Below, one piece after another: positions 48,545 through 59,189 of a stretch of 64,000 nt of DNA. Source of the stretch: Oncomelania hupensis (lineage: Eukaryota; Mollusca; Gastropoda; Littorinimorpha; Pomatiopsidae); assembly GCA_036898135.1 (NCBI GenBank), contig CM072516.1:60538740-60602739 (forward strand), read 5' to 3'. Each line of letters opens with the position of its first letter. Position 1 is the stretch's first letter. The notes under the pieces were generated by a model that saw only the letters and a program-made list of their open reading frames with translations, was not told the DNA's origin and did not search any database. The position numbers and the translations under genes are program-made.

Positions 48545-49815
48545 TCAGGCGTTCAGCATATTGCGAGGTTGAAGAGCCATGATGGTGCGGTATCTTCCCG
48601 CAAACCGTTCTACGACATCGTCAATGTCCACTGTGATGTGTCGGTGAGCCCTCATTAGAGCGAGCCTGTTGAGCCTGGTCTCACCCATCGTTGATCTCAG
48701 ATAGGATTTCAGCGTCCTGATGCCGCTGATAGTTCTTTCACATTCAGCTGCTGTGATCGGAAGAGTGCACAAAAGGGTCAGTAGCACGTGAATGTTCGGG
48801 AAAAAATCAACATTGCATGCTCTGAGAGTCTTGGCCACAGTATCAGGAACGGCCCCTGCATCAGCGCTCTCCCACTTGTGCATCCATCGAATGTACTCGG
48901 TGTCCAGCTCATGAAAACTTGGCAAATCTGCTTGCCATAGACTGGCAAGTCGCTCGATACCCTCGGGTACCTTCCGAAAACCTGCCACTGGCCCGTTCCT
49001 GCCTTGCACGATGCACGAGGGTACAAGACCAAGCCCGTCAACAGCAATTTCAGAGCCGGTGGTGAAGCGAGAGTCCAGCTGGGCGATGAGGTGATCCAAA
49101 AACGGGATACCTATGGACCTGCGGAAGTAATCTTCAGTTGTCTCTGCTGGCGGGTTATTCCGACATGTCTGTCGTTCTGCACCCCTTGGTCTGCGCAGAT
49201 CAGAGTCGGCTGTTGCTGCCATCCGACTTGCTTCCTGAAACCAGCTGCTGAAGGTTGCAATGACGTCATCCCTGAATCCCTTAACTGTTGTCTTCACTGC
49301 ACTTATTTCTCCGTACGCAGCCACAACATCCTTTACTTTTTGCTGAAGTTTCAAAGTCAGTGGACGGAGAACTTGCAGGCATTTTCTGGTGACGACAAAA
49401 GCAACCAGAAAGTCACCCGACTGGAAAGCGTGCAAAAACCCTCCAGCTTTGGTGAGCGTTTCACTGTCCCAATCTGTGTTCTCCTGCACCATCTGGCCAA
49501 GGCAGTCATAGACCACAGGGAAGAGTTCGGCGAACGTTTCAAAGGCAGAGTGCCTCTCGACCCACCGTGTTTTACACAGGTTGACCAGTTTTCTCCTCTT
49601 GCTTTCTGCTTGGGCTGACTCCACCACATGTTCAAACTTTCTCTGTCATTTTGGAGAAAGATAGAAGAACAGGGACACTTCTTTCAGGACTCCAAACATG
49701 TTCTTCACTTCTAGAATTCTGTAGGCATGAACAACACAAAGGTTTAAGCAATGAGATGCGCAGTGGAAGTACAGAGCCTGCTTGTTAAGTTCTTGAATGC
49801 GTGCCCGAGGGCCAA
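48545..49815 (-). pseudogene. hAT-like transposase C-terminal half (ZMYM/THAP-associated type)
   Basis: A 360-codon frame (48545-49627) continues upstream in the same frame to about 49815 across one TGA (49646-49648). Features in order are KQALYFHCASHCLNLCVVHA (typical transposase segment), LCKTRWVERHSAFETF, and a C-terminal hAT dimerisation region FPNIHVLLTLLCTLPITAAE then CERTISGIRTLKSYLRSTMG. Such proteins are usually named 52 kDa repressor of PRKR inhibitor-like or zinc finger MYM-type-like, and derive from hAT transposons. The zinc finger and the first catalytic Asp region are missing. No terminal inverted repeats were found. It is most likely a dead or partial copy, although 360 open codons suggest recent decay. 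Domesticated use cannot be excluded. Confidence 0.85.
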
Positions 49816-49920
49816 TGAGGACCCTGAACAGGTGGATGGACTAGTGGGGAAGAGGGGCACGCTTTTCTTCTTTCCACCTTTTAAAATTTGTGTATTATTA
49901 TTATTTGTGTGTATGTAGTT

Positions 49921-50045
49921 TTTTTCCCCTTTTTTTTCTTCTCATTTTTTCTTTTCTTTTTTTTTTCTTCCCTTTTTTTGGGGGGGTGGGGGGTGGGGGG
50001 TGGGTGGCACGTGCCCCGGTGCCCCCCCCCCCCCCTCCTCCTCGT
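49921..50045. repeat. T-rich, G-rich and C-run low complexity
   Basis: A T-rich block is followed by GGGGGGTGGGGGGTGGGG and then a 13-15 nt C run around GCACGTGCCCCGGTGC, giving a potential hairpin. Confidence 0.8.
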
Positions 50046-50318
50046 CCGCCCGACTTAGGACATTTAATTTCCACTGTAAGCCTAAATTTCGCTTAGATTT
50101 GGTAGACCCGTAACCTGGAATTCTCCGTTTGCGTGCCTCTCATCCGACGTCCGCCACCTCCCTACCCCCTTTCCGTTCCCTCTCCCCATCTCCTTCCTCC
50201 CAGTCACTGTCAAATCAGCGTTTAGATCATTGTACCTTATTGTAAGTCTGTAACCAAAGTAAACACGATCCTGGAAGAGAGAAACCCAGACCGTGTGTAC
50301 ATTTACTTTTGTTTGAAG

Positions 50319-50394
50319 AAGTTGGTCCGCTTTGAGGCAGAAGAGGGACGAATACTTGTTTCAGGCTGCGCCAGCAGCAATAATACTCTGGTTG
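50319..50394 (+). CDS. Speculative upstream exon (possible fucosyltransferase stem)
   Basis: It is bounded by TTTGTTTGAAG and a good GTAGGT donor, with 25 codons + 1 nt (KLVRFEAEEGRILVSGCASS...). The end phase would fit the candidate exon at 52593-52653. There is no domain evidence, and it lacks a membrane segment. It may be chance. Confidence 0.2.
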
Positions 50395-50618
50395 GTAGGT
50401 ACGTTACACTTTATAAAAATAAATTAAAAATAAAAAAGAAGGAAATGCTTATTGCCTGTACGCCCAACACGGAGAATTAGGTCGGTAAAGTTAGGCAATA
50501 TGAAAACTATGCTTCGAAGTTCAATGTGTGTTGTTTTTCCTGTTATAATTTTTTGAGTCGCCAAGCAAACAAGACAGGCCTTTTGTGATATTACTGTGAT
50601 AATAATAGTACAGCGAGC

Positions 50619-50620
<2 letters not shown>

Positions 50621-50706
<86 letters not shown>
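50621..50706. repeat. (CT)n microsatellite
   Basis: About 86 bp of CT units. Confidence 0.97.
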
Positions 50707-50711
<5 letters not shown>

Positions 50712-51694
50712 CCAGATTCGGGCGCCTGTGCTTCGTGGGGCCTCCCTAGAGGAACCAGTATTTAAAACTGCTTTAAAACTTCTTAAGCAGTGGTGGGCCT
50801 TGTCCCCTTTACGCCTAGGTGTGACATTAATCTATCTAAGAAGGTAGGCCTACGAGCTACCCGCGTCATGCTTCAAAATTGAATCGAGGAATGTTTGCAA
50901 ATGGTGCGTGGAAGTTGAAATGACTTAGTTGAAAGGGTCTTCGTCACATTGGAATGCGTCTCCTCCTTCATACCTATAGACAAGTTCGAAACACTACGCT
51001 AACAAAACACATAAGTCGATCAAAGTGACTCGTTGGTCCGAGGTGTACCAAAGTTGATGCAGCAAGTTGGCTTGAGTTATTAGATCATAGCTGATTTCAA
51101 CTAGCGCCTTGAACAGCACTGAGCTGGGAAATGCGCTATAGAAGATTTAAGTGGGCTAGGCTACTTTAGGGATTTGGTGGTTGACATTTACCGTTGAATC
51201 AAGTAGTTTTCACTAAAACCAAATTTTGTAGGATCACATTCATAGATCGTATTGACATATATTCCCAGTGTTGTTGACAAATGAAGATGGAACTCTTGGA
51301 GGATTAAACGTATCGATGGTGTTTGATGTGTATGTGTGGACAAGAAAATATCCGTTAAACATATTTTGTCAGCGTGTCCGGTATGAACATATTTGTATCA
51401 AGAGAATAGTCTTCAATATGGTAAAGAAAATATGTTTTATAGCAGAACTAAAGATCTGAAGTAGGTCAGTTTTTATAAATTATTTAGTTAAAAAAATTAT
51501 TTAGTGAAAATGTGTTTATAGTTGTTATAATTTGATTTAAATTAAAGTCTAAAATCACTTGAATGTGAAAAGACTTTAAATAAAAAAATCCATTCATGTT
51601 ACCGTTGTTGTGAGGAGCTAAAGTTATATAAAGATTGTGCAACTGTAGTTCAAAGCCTTTTTATTAATTATGTATTTATTTGATTGTTCTTATA
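50707..51694. other. Unassigned, with a LINE-like 3' end
   Basis: GTCTAAAATCACTTGAATGT then GAAAAGACTTTAAATAAA (51547-51588) resembles the 3' end of the LINE fragment at 60000-60935. The 63-codon frame at 51268 has no recognised domain. AGCGCCTTGAACAG...GCGCTATAGAA (51112-51145) resembles the R2 terminus. Confidence 0.4.
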
Positions 51695-52260
51695 CCCCCG
51701 TTGGGGTGCCGGGGGTTTCAGTATAAATAGTATCCCCACTTTCTGGAAATTTAGTGCTTTAAATTCCCACTGTCGCTGTCTTTCTTATTTGCTCTTTCTC
51801 ATTCCTGCTCTTTTCTATCAATCTGCTATACTATCGTCTTCTTCGCTAGACCAGTCTCTTACCTTTTTTCTTGAAAACTCTTCCGGGACAAGACTCCTTG
51901 TTTGTGTATGAGGTCTGTTGGATCAGCTTGGGAATATTGGACGCTTTCTGCCAGGTGGTCACTAGGGCTTCCTATGATGTTATTATTTAGCAATGTAGGC
52001 ATTTTATATGTATGTGTTTTGTTGATAATTTATAATGATGTTTGTATTCTATTTTGTTTTTGTAAACGGGGGTTCCATAAGTTGGGGTGAAGCCTCAGCC
52101 GTCCCCTGCGTGGGATGTCTTTATTGTAAAGTGACTGGCTGGTGGAGAGCTTTCGGTTTTACCACTAGGGTTGTTTCAGCAGATCTTTTATGCGAATCGG
52201 GGGTTGTCCGGTCCTGATTTGGCTCGGAAGAGTCCGCTGGACCTAAAGCAATAATAATGT
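51695..52260 (+). mobile_element. R1 retroposon, copy 3
   Basis: It is near full length, from GGGGTGCCGGGGGTTTCAGT with TATAAATAG to GTCCGCTGGACCTAAAGCAA and an ATAATAATG-type tail. It abuts an R2 copy directly. Confidence 0.8.
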
Positions 52261-52261
52261 A

Positions 52262-52545
52262 ATGTAATGCAAGAGCCGCTCAAAGAGCTAAACGATTCGG
52301 AATCCAACTCAAGCTGCCAGAGGCGCCCATTTGCAGCCTTTGGGTGCATAGTAAGACGCCCAGACAATTGAGCACAATCCTGGGCCAGCGGGTATTGGGG
52401 GAGAAGGGACTTAGTGCTTGTTGGATGTACCTATGTTGCCGGAACTCCCCGTCTTGGACATGAGCGTCGGGATCTTGAATGGTTCGTGCGTGCGTGCACA
52501 GACTAGACCTTAGTTTATACGCTCACCCGAAGGAGTTTTGCCTAC
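52262..52545 (+). mobile_element. R2 interspersed repeat, copy adjacent to R1
   Basis: Landmarks are CAAGAGCCGCTCAAAGAGCT, GAGGCGCCCATTTGCAGCC, TTGAGCACAATCCTGGGCC, GCACAGACTAGACCTTAGTT and the CCGAAGGAG end. It is uninterrupted, so it serves as reference for the split copy at 23025. Confidence 0.75.
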
Positions 52546-52592
52546 ACTGGCCGTTCAATTGTATCATTCTAATTTATTGTGCTTGGTTTCAG

Positions 52593-52653
52593 GAGGATGG
52601 TACGATGGCCTCTCCAACAGCAGCAGTAGCAATGGCAGGGCGAGCTCCAAGCT
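52593..52653 (+). CDS. Candidate 5' exon of the fucosyltransferase (stem region)
   Basis: The acceptor is GCTTGGTTTCAG. The exon has 2 nt + 19 codons + 2 nt (GWYDGLSNSSSSNGRASSKL) with a GTAAAA donor. The end phase matches the 1 nt start of exon 53953 exactly. It is Ser/Asn-rich, like a glycosyltransferase stem, and GC-richer than its surroundings. There is no domain support, so this stays a candidate. Confidence 0.4.
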
Positions 52654-52944
52654 GTAAAACTAGCATTAAAACAAGAAATAGAAACAAGAGTTCATGAAGT
52701 GGCAAACTGACCATCAGAGACCCCCAGAGTTGGACAAGGAGGCCAAGCAAAGCAACCCTGCTCAGTGTCGCCATAGTGTGGATACAGTGTTATGGTGCTG
52801 CTGAGGCGTTGTGTTGGAAGAGCTGGATGGAAAACAAAGGCTTTTTTTATCGTCATTTTCGTCGCCGTCATCCTCCTCCTCATCGTGTCCAGGTAAACTG
52901 CTTTGTTGATGTTTTGCAGCGCTGTTGTTGTTGTTGTTGTTGTT

Positions 52945-53029
52945 GCGTAGTCTAGTCCGTGCACCAATGCATTTTAATTGTACGGACTTTAAAGATCCTG
53001 ATGCTTTTGTCCTGGACGGATGAGTGTTA

Positions 53030-53030
<1 letters not shown>
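52945..53030 (-). mobile_element. R2 interspersed repeat, terminal fragment
   Basis: GTAGTCTAGTCCGTGCACCA, then GGACTTTAAAGATCCTGATG and CTGGACGGATGAGTG, is the reverse complement of the R2 3' part. Confidence 0.65.

Positions 53031-53111
<81 letters not shown>
53031..53111. repeat. (TAA)n microsatellite
   Basis: About 81 bp of AAT units. Confidence 0.97.
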
Positions 53112-53333
53112 TAATCTGTGTGTATGTATGTGTCTGTGTAGGAGTGTGCGTGTATGTGTGTTTCCTAAGTGCTTCATTATGGCCTTGCATGCGTATATTA
53201 ATGCTTTAAATGTATGTTTTTGTCCTTTTGGTTTCAAGTGTTAATAGTCTGATGTTGCGTATCACATGTAAATTTCTCGTGATTTGAAATACATGTAATA
53301 AAGTATTCTTATCTTATCTTATCGTATCTTATT

Positions 53334-53334
<1 letters not shown>

Positions 53335-53418
<84 letters not shown>
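53335..53418. repeat. (TAA)n microsatellite
   Basis: About 84 bp of AAT units follow TCTTATCTTATC, the inverted AAGATAAGAT terminus also seen at 47120. Confidence 0.97.
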
Positions 53419-53552
53419 GCACCCAACAAGAACTATAGGTATACTTCTCTTCCTCATCTTGAGTGGCGCTGTTTTGCGGCTGCCGTGCTTTCGTTGAGAA
53501 GGCAACCTCAATTTCGCCCGTGATTTTCGTTCGCATGGGTAACAAAATCCCA

Positions 53553-53602
53553 CTACTATTACAACTACTACTACAACTACTACTCTACTACTACCACTAC
53601 TG

Positions 53603-53657
<55 letters not shown>

Positions 53658-53688
53658 CTACTACCACTACTACTACTACTACTACTAT

Positions 53689-53738
<50 letters not shown>

Positions 53739-53750
53739 TTACTACTACAA
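53553..53750. repeat. (ACT)n microsatellite, interrupted
   Basis: About 200 bp of ACT/TAC units with point interruptions lie about 200 bp upstream of fucosyltransferase exon 53953. Confidence 0.95.
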
Positions 53751-53952
53751 AACACCAACTTTTTCCTACGCATGGCGCTAAACGGATCCCATGTCTGCAG
53801 ATTCTCCACCTTGTGTAAACCTCTTTGTTGTCTTGATTTTTTTGTTGTTTGATGGCCTTTTCATCATTAACCTCATAGTAGTCGTTCTAGTTTTTCAAGC
53901 CGCAATTAATAATGATGGGCTTGAATTGTGTGATTTTTTTTTATTTTTTTAG

Positions 53953-54325
53953 CGGCCGTGTACCACCGTCAGAAAAAGCGGTTTATCGGATGGGAAAACT
54001 CAAAACCAGCCCCTTTGTCACCAAATGGCCATCTTTCTCCAACGTCCGACAATTAGGCAGCGCCACACAGAACGGAGGAGAAGATGGCCCAGAGGCGGCC
54101 CAAAATAGGAAGCGTAATAATGCTAATGGCGTCAAGACCATCTTGCTGTGGACGGATTTCTTCGGGTCCAAGGACTGGTTGGGGGCTCCTTTCCCGAAGT
54201 GTCGCGTCAAGACCTGCCGCCTCACAGCAGAAAAAGGCGAGCTGCCCACTGCTGATGCCCTGCTGGTCAACATCCGAGGTTTCAACGGCCGTGCCGACTT
54301 GCCCGCATTCCACCCGCCTCATCAG
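53953..54325 (+). CDS. Fucosyltransferase exon A
   Basis: The T-rich acceptor ends in TTTTAG. The exon has 1 nt + 124 codons. It covers a Gly/Asn-rich stem and the start of the catalytic region (ILLWTDFFGS, CRVKTCRLT, DALLVNIRGF). Donor CAG|GTTTGC. Confidence 0.9.
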
Positions 54326-57300
54326 GTTTGCTTTTGAGATTGTGCACATTGCCACGTAAGCTTACAAGGGACGGTATTAACCAAGTGGAATGGCTATGCG
54401 ATAGCATAAAGAAAGTGGATTTTCGATAGCATAACGGGAACCGTAGTAGCGTACCACCCATGTATTATAGATAGGAGGGTGGGATTAGACTGCATCTTTG
54501 GCGAAACCAATCTGCCGCTCAAACGGTTCATTCCCAAACCGTGTACCAACGAACCTCCTCTATTTTTACATCGAATAATACAGACCTGTTACTGGGAAGA
54601 CATTGATGTAGGCCTGTTTCATTATATGCGGAACTTTCACCTATCATAGGCCTATATCGTTTCGATTTAAGGGAAAATTGCATGTGCGTTCTTACACGGT
54701 GAGCTGCCGATTCGTTTCGCCACAGACACAGTCTGACCCACTATTCCTGTGTATAATACAAATGGATGCGTATTATCTACAGCTGCGCGATCGAGGATCT
54801 ACATTTGGGGTGGGTGGGTGGGAGGGGGGGGGCTACTATTGCGGATTCATTCTACTCGGTTAATGTCCAGGTGACATTACACGGGAACATCACACTCCGT
54901 ACGACTGTACTTACCCAGTGTGCACCCGCCACTATTGCCTATAATAATAATAATAATAATAATAATTAATAATAATAATTAATAAAATAATGGATGCTAT
55001 ACGCGCCTTATTCCTAAATCAGGCTCAAAATGCGGCGATGTGTAAGCAGCATACACGCTCACATGTTACAGACACTCTTACATACACAACAAACACACAT
55101 TCATCATTTCAACATGTGGTGTAAAAGCAAGTAACTATTAGATGACGGAAAGGATATGGAATTTTTAGTTTGTTAAATTTTAGGTTGACTGCATCCAATA
55201 CCATTACGGAAGGAAACCTCGGTGACTTTAATAGTCTCGTAATAATAGTCACACAAGTTCGCCCCTTGCGGGGATCGAACCCGCAACCTTCGGCTTGGGA
55301 AACCGGCGACTAATCCACTGCGCCTCAAGGCCACCCTTAGATTGTGAGACACGTCCATTGGCAGATGGAGTTTCAATAATTCCAGTTTTGCTCATCTGAT
55401 GAGCTGACCTCACAACAGTTCCCTACATGGGCGCTGATAATTCGATGCAAAGGAACATATCTGTGTGTTCATTTGTGACTTAAGTCAAACAACCGAAAAC
55501 ACTGACAATGGAAGAATGATAGAAATCCCTTTGAACTCTCGCGGGATATTTCAATTACCGGAGATTACGCGAATGAATGTTTAGATAATCAATGTTTATA
55601 GATTATCAAATCATTCATTCACACAATCTCTGTTAAATGCAATATCACAAATGTATTGAAGTTTAATTGACGTCTTCAACCACCATCGATGGAGATAACC
55701 ATCCCATGAAAGAGCAGGTATAGCGTTGTTGCCACGTGGTCTAAGGCGGGACTAACTTGCCTTGTCCACAGGCTAGAAACCAGGCGTCATACAGTTGTGG
55801 GATCGATCCCGCCTCTGAACGTTATGTTTCTCTGAATATTGTTTACTTTCGACTCGGGCAAAGTCTTGGGGGTTTTCTCCGGAAACTCCACCAGCAAAAA
55901 TTTCAACAAAAACAAAACCAAAAAAAAAAAATAAATAAAATAACACCACTAGTATTAAGTAGGTTGAGTTTTGGCGCGCCACAGGCTGCGATTACGCCTT
56001 CTCCAGGGGTGGCGACCCAGAATTTCCCGATTGAAAGGTACAATAAAGTGTCAAAAATCAACACACAAAAAAACCAAATAATAATAAGTGTTAAAAAAGA
56101 GGCCTAATACAACACTGAATCATCGCAGCAATCATACCGCTAAGATGGACATTGAAAATTGTCCACTGTTATCTTGCCCAACGCAGGATTCGAACCTGGG
56201 TCAGGCGAACGCTCTGCCACTGAGCCACACCGTTGGGACAGAGATTGTGTCCTTAGGTAATCAATGGAGTCTGAGCAATAAAACTGGTACTTTGAAAAGT
56301 TGGGATGCGGTATAACGGCTTGAAGAAAGGAGATCAAACCTGGCCTTCGGATAAAACGCCTTCGGGGAAATGTGTTGACAGGTAACAAGTATAGTCTGGT
56401 TTGCTAAGGCAAGGCAAGGGTAATACAGGGCACCGAGCTTTGAGTTCATGAGAAAAAGCGCGTGTACAGTTACAGCATCCAGTAGTATGAGTAGTATGAA
56501 TTCTTCCTGTATCATAATGCGGTTTACACATCTTTCTTTCGTCCAGGTATGGATCGTTCATGTGTCCGAACCCCCGTATTACGTATTTGTGGACCTCGCC
56601 AGCTTGGCTAACGTCTTCAACTGGACGTCGTCGTACCGCTCAGATGCTGACATCTTCTCCCCTTATAGACACTACACGCCTATCACATCGCTGGACAACC
56701 CAATGGTTAGTCTTATGGCCTGTTCGTAGAGGCTCAGCAACTTTATTTTAGAGGTTCTCAGATCCCGAACCTAAGTTGTTGAACCTTTTGGACCCAAAAA
56801 AAAAGTTCAGGAACCTAAGTTCGGGATCTGAGAACCTAGAAAAAAAGTTGTTGAACCTCCACGAACTTTCCTATTACGACAGGCCATTAGGGTCAGCCAC
56901 AAGTATATCAACTAGCTAGTTATCAGATTTCCCAGAATTCTCTATTCTATTTTTAGGTTTGGGATACCCCCGTCTCAGCTTGTGGCTAAAACCAAGGGCA
57001 ACGGGACCACCGCACGTCGAGTGGGGGCAATACGAGATACTAACTTGTCAGTTGATATACTTGTGGGTCAGCTCAATTCAGAACTATAAGCATATTATGG
57101 ATATATGTATATGTGTTACCGGCAATGTGTGAAATCTGGCATTCTATACATGTAGAATGCCTATAGATAAAAGATAAAATGCACCATCAGGCATTCTACA
57201 GAATACTGGGATTTCACATTTTGCCGGTAACATATACATACCCACAGGCGCAGTTTACGTCACAAGGTGCATTCGTTGTGCGTCAACAGGCGCATTATTA

Positions 57301-57918
57301 GTCATGTGCCTATGCTTCTTGCGTTTGGCGCCTCCGCTGCCGCATTCTGTCCAGGTGTGTACGTTTTAGTTGGGGATGATGGTAGTGATGGTGATTGCGC
57401 TGTTGGTCATGATAATGGTGACGACGACGACGATGATGATGATGATGAAGTTATCACCATGTGTGTATAGTAAAAAGTGCGTGTGTGCGCAAGCGTGTAT
57501 ATGCGTTTACGTGCGAGCGTGTGTGTGTGTGTGTGTGTGCGTGTGTGTATGTGTGTGTGCGTTTGTGTGTGCGTGCCTGCATGTGTGTTTAAGCGTGCGT
57601 AGGTACATATGTGTGTGTGTGCGCGTGTATGTGTGTGTGCGTGTGTGTGCGTTGTTGTATGACTGATTGGCCTCTATCGACGCTTTTTCTTTCTGTCGTC
57701 ACAGTATGACCATAGATCTCATATACATACCTGTGCACGGTCTCTAGTAGGACCACGGGCGCCCGTATCAATATGTGAGTGGAGGGGAGAGTTGTCTACA
57801 TTACTTGCAATACTCCTCTCACATACCGTTATTGGCGACTGTGGGTCGGCCTATTACCGCTAAAATGGACCATGATGCCCAGAATAAAATGTAGCAACAC
57901 GTGTTGTTGTTTATTATT

Positions 57919-57992
<74 letters not shown>

Positions 57993-58161
57993 AATAATTT
58001 AATAGTCATTTGTTATGTCATACAGGTTTTACTGCCGGAGTTTCCAAGCCCCGGTGAAAGTGCCCAAGAGTTTCGTCCAAAGACTTCGCCAAACGTGACA
58101 GCGGTTTCCAGCCATCTCACTGATGTCTTTAGGTCCTCTTGCTCCTCCTTCTCGACATCGC

Positions 58162-58223
<62 letters not shown>

Positions 58224-58224
58224 A

Positions 58225-58286
<62 letters not shown>

Positions 58287-59072
58287 CCGTAATCATCATC
58301 TCATCATGGTCATTGTTGCCAAATTCCTTGTAATTCTCCTCCACTTCCACTTCGCCTTCCTCCTCTCCTCCTCCTCCTCATCATCATCAGCAGAAGCACC
58401 ACCGCCACCGCCACCACTACTACCATCACCGTCGTCATCATCATCATCATCATCATGTTCTCTTCATAATATTTTAATGTCTATTCTCAGAATCGCGCAT
58501 TTACAGTGTAAACATAGTTTTGTGTTTGTCTCCCCATCCACCCCCACCTTTCCCACCCCCATTTTTGTTTCATTAGTTCCTGAGCTGTAAGCTCTGGAGC
58601 TATTGTTTTTGGCTTTGTCAAGTCGCATGCAAAATCTGTCTATCTAATTCTCAACTGTTAGGGAAATATGTGAGTATGAGGGAATGTTTAAAATCTTTGA
58701 AAAAAAATGAATAGACTTTAAATAAAAGAAATGATCTGAACTAAACTCAACAATACAATGAAAGGCACTCGAGGGAACTCTGCACCCGTTATGGTCCAGC
58801 ACTTGGTTTTTTTAAGTTATTGTTGCTAAAGAGCACTCTGGACTGAGAAACGCACTTGTCTCTCGACTTATTTATTTGTTGAATGCATTCAAAGGACAAC
58901 GTTTGAAAGCTTCAAGCGAGGATGTGTGATGGCGTGAGGGAGCGCTTTGTACGTTTTTTTCTTCTCTAGGAAAAGCGCCTTGTAAATATCATTATTATTT
59001 CTTATATGTATGAATGTGTGAGAATGGTACTTTGAACTGATTTACCTAAGAAAACTCGTTATGCGAGTACAC

Positions 59073-59139
<67 letters not shown>

Positions 59140-59157
59140 AGAATAAAACCTATCTCT

Positions 59158-59189
<32 letters not shown>

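Noticed and set aside
55255..55342. Functional tRNA-Gly(CCC) gene
   Set aside because: T arm and anticodon-like loop are good, but the acceptor stem does not pair. SINE heads of this kind abound here.
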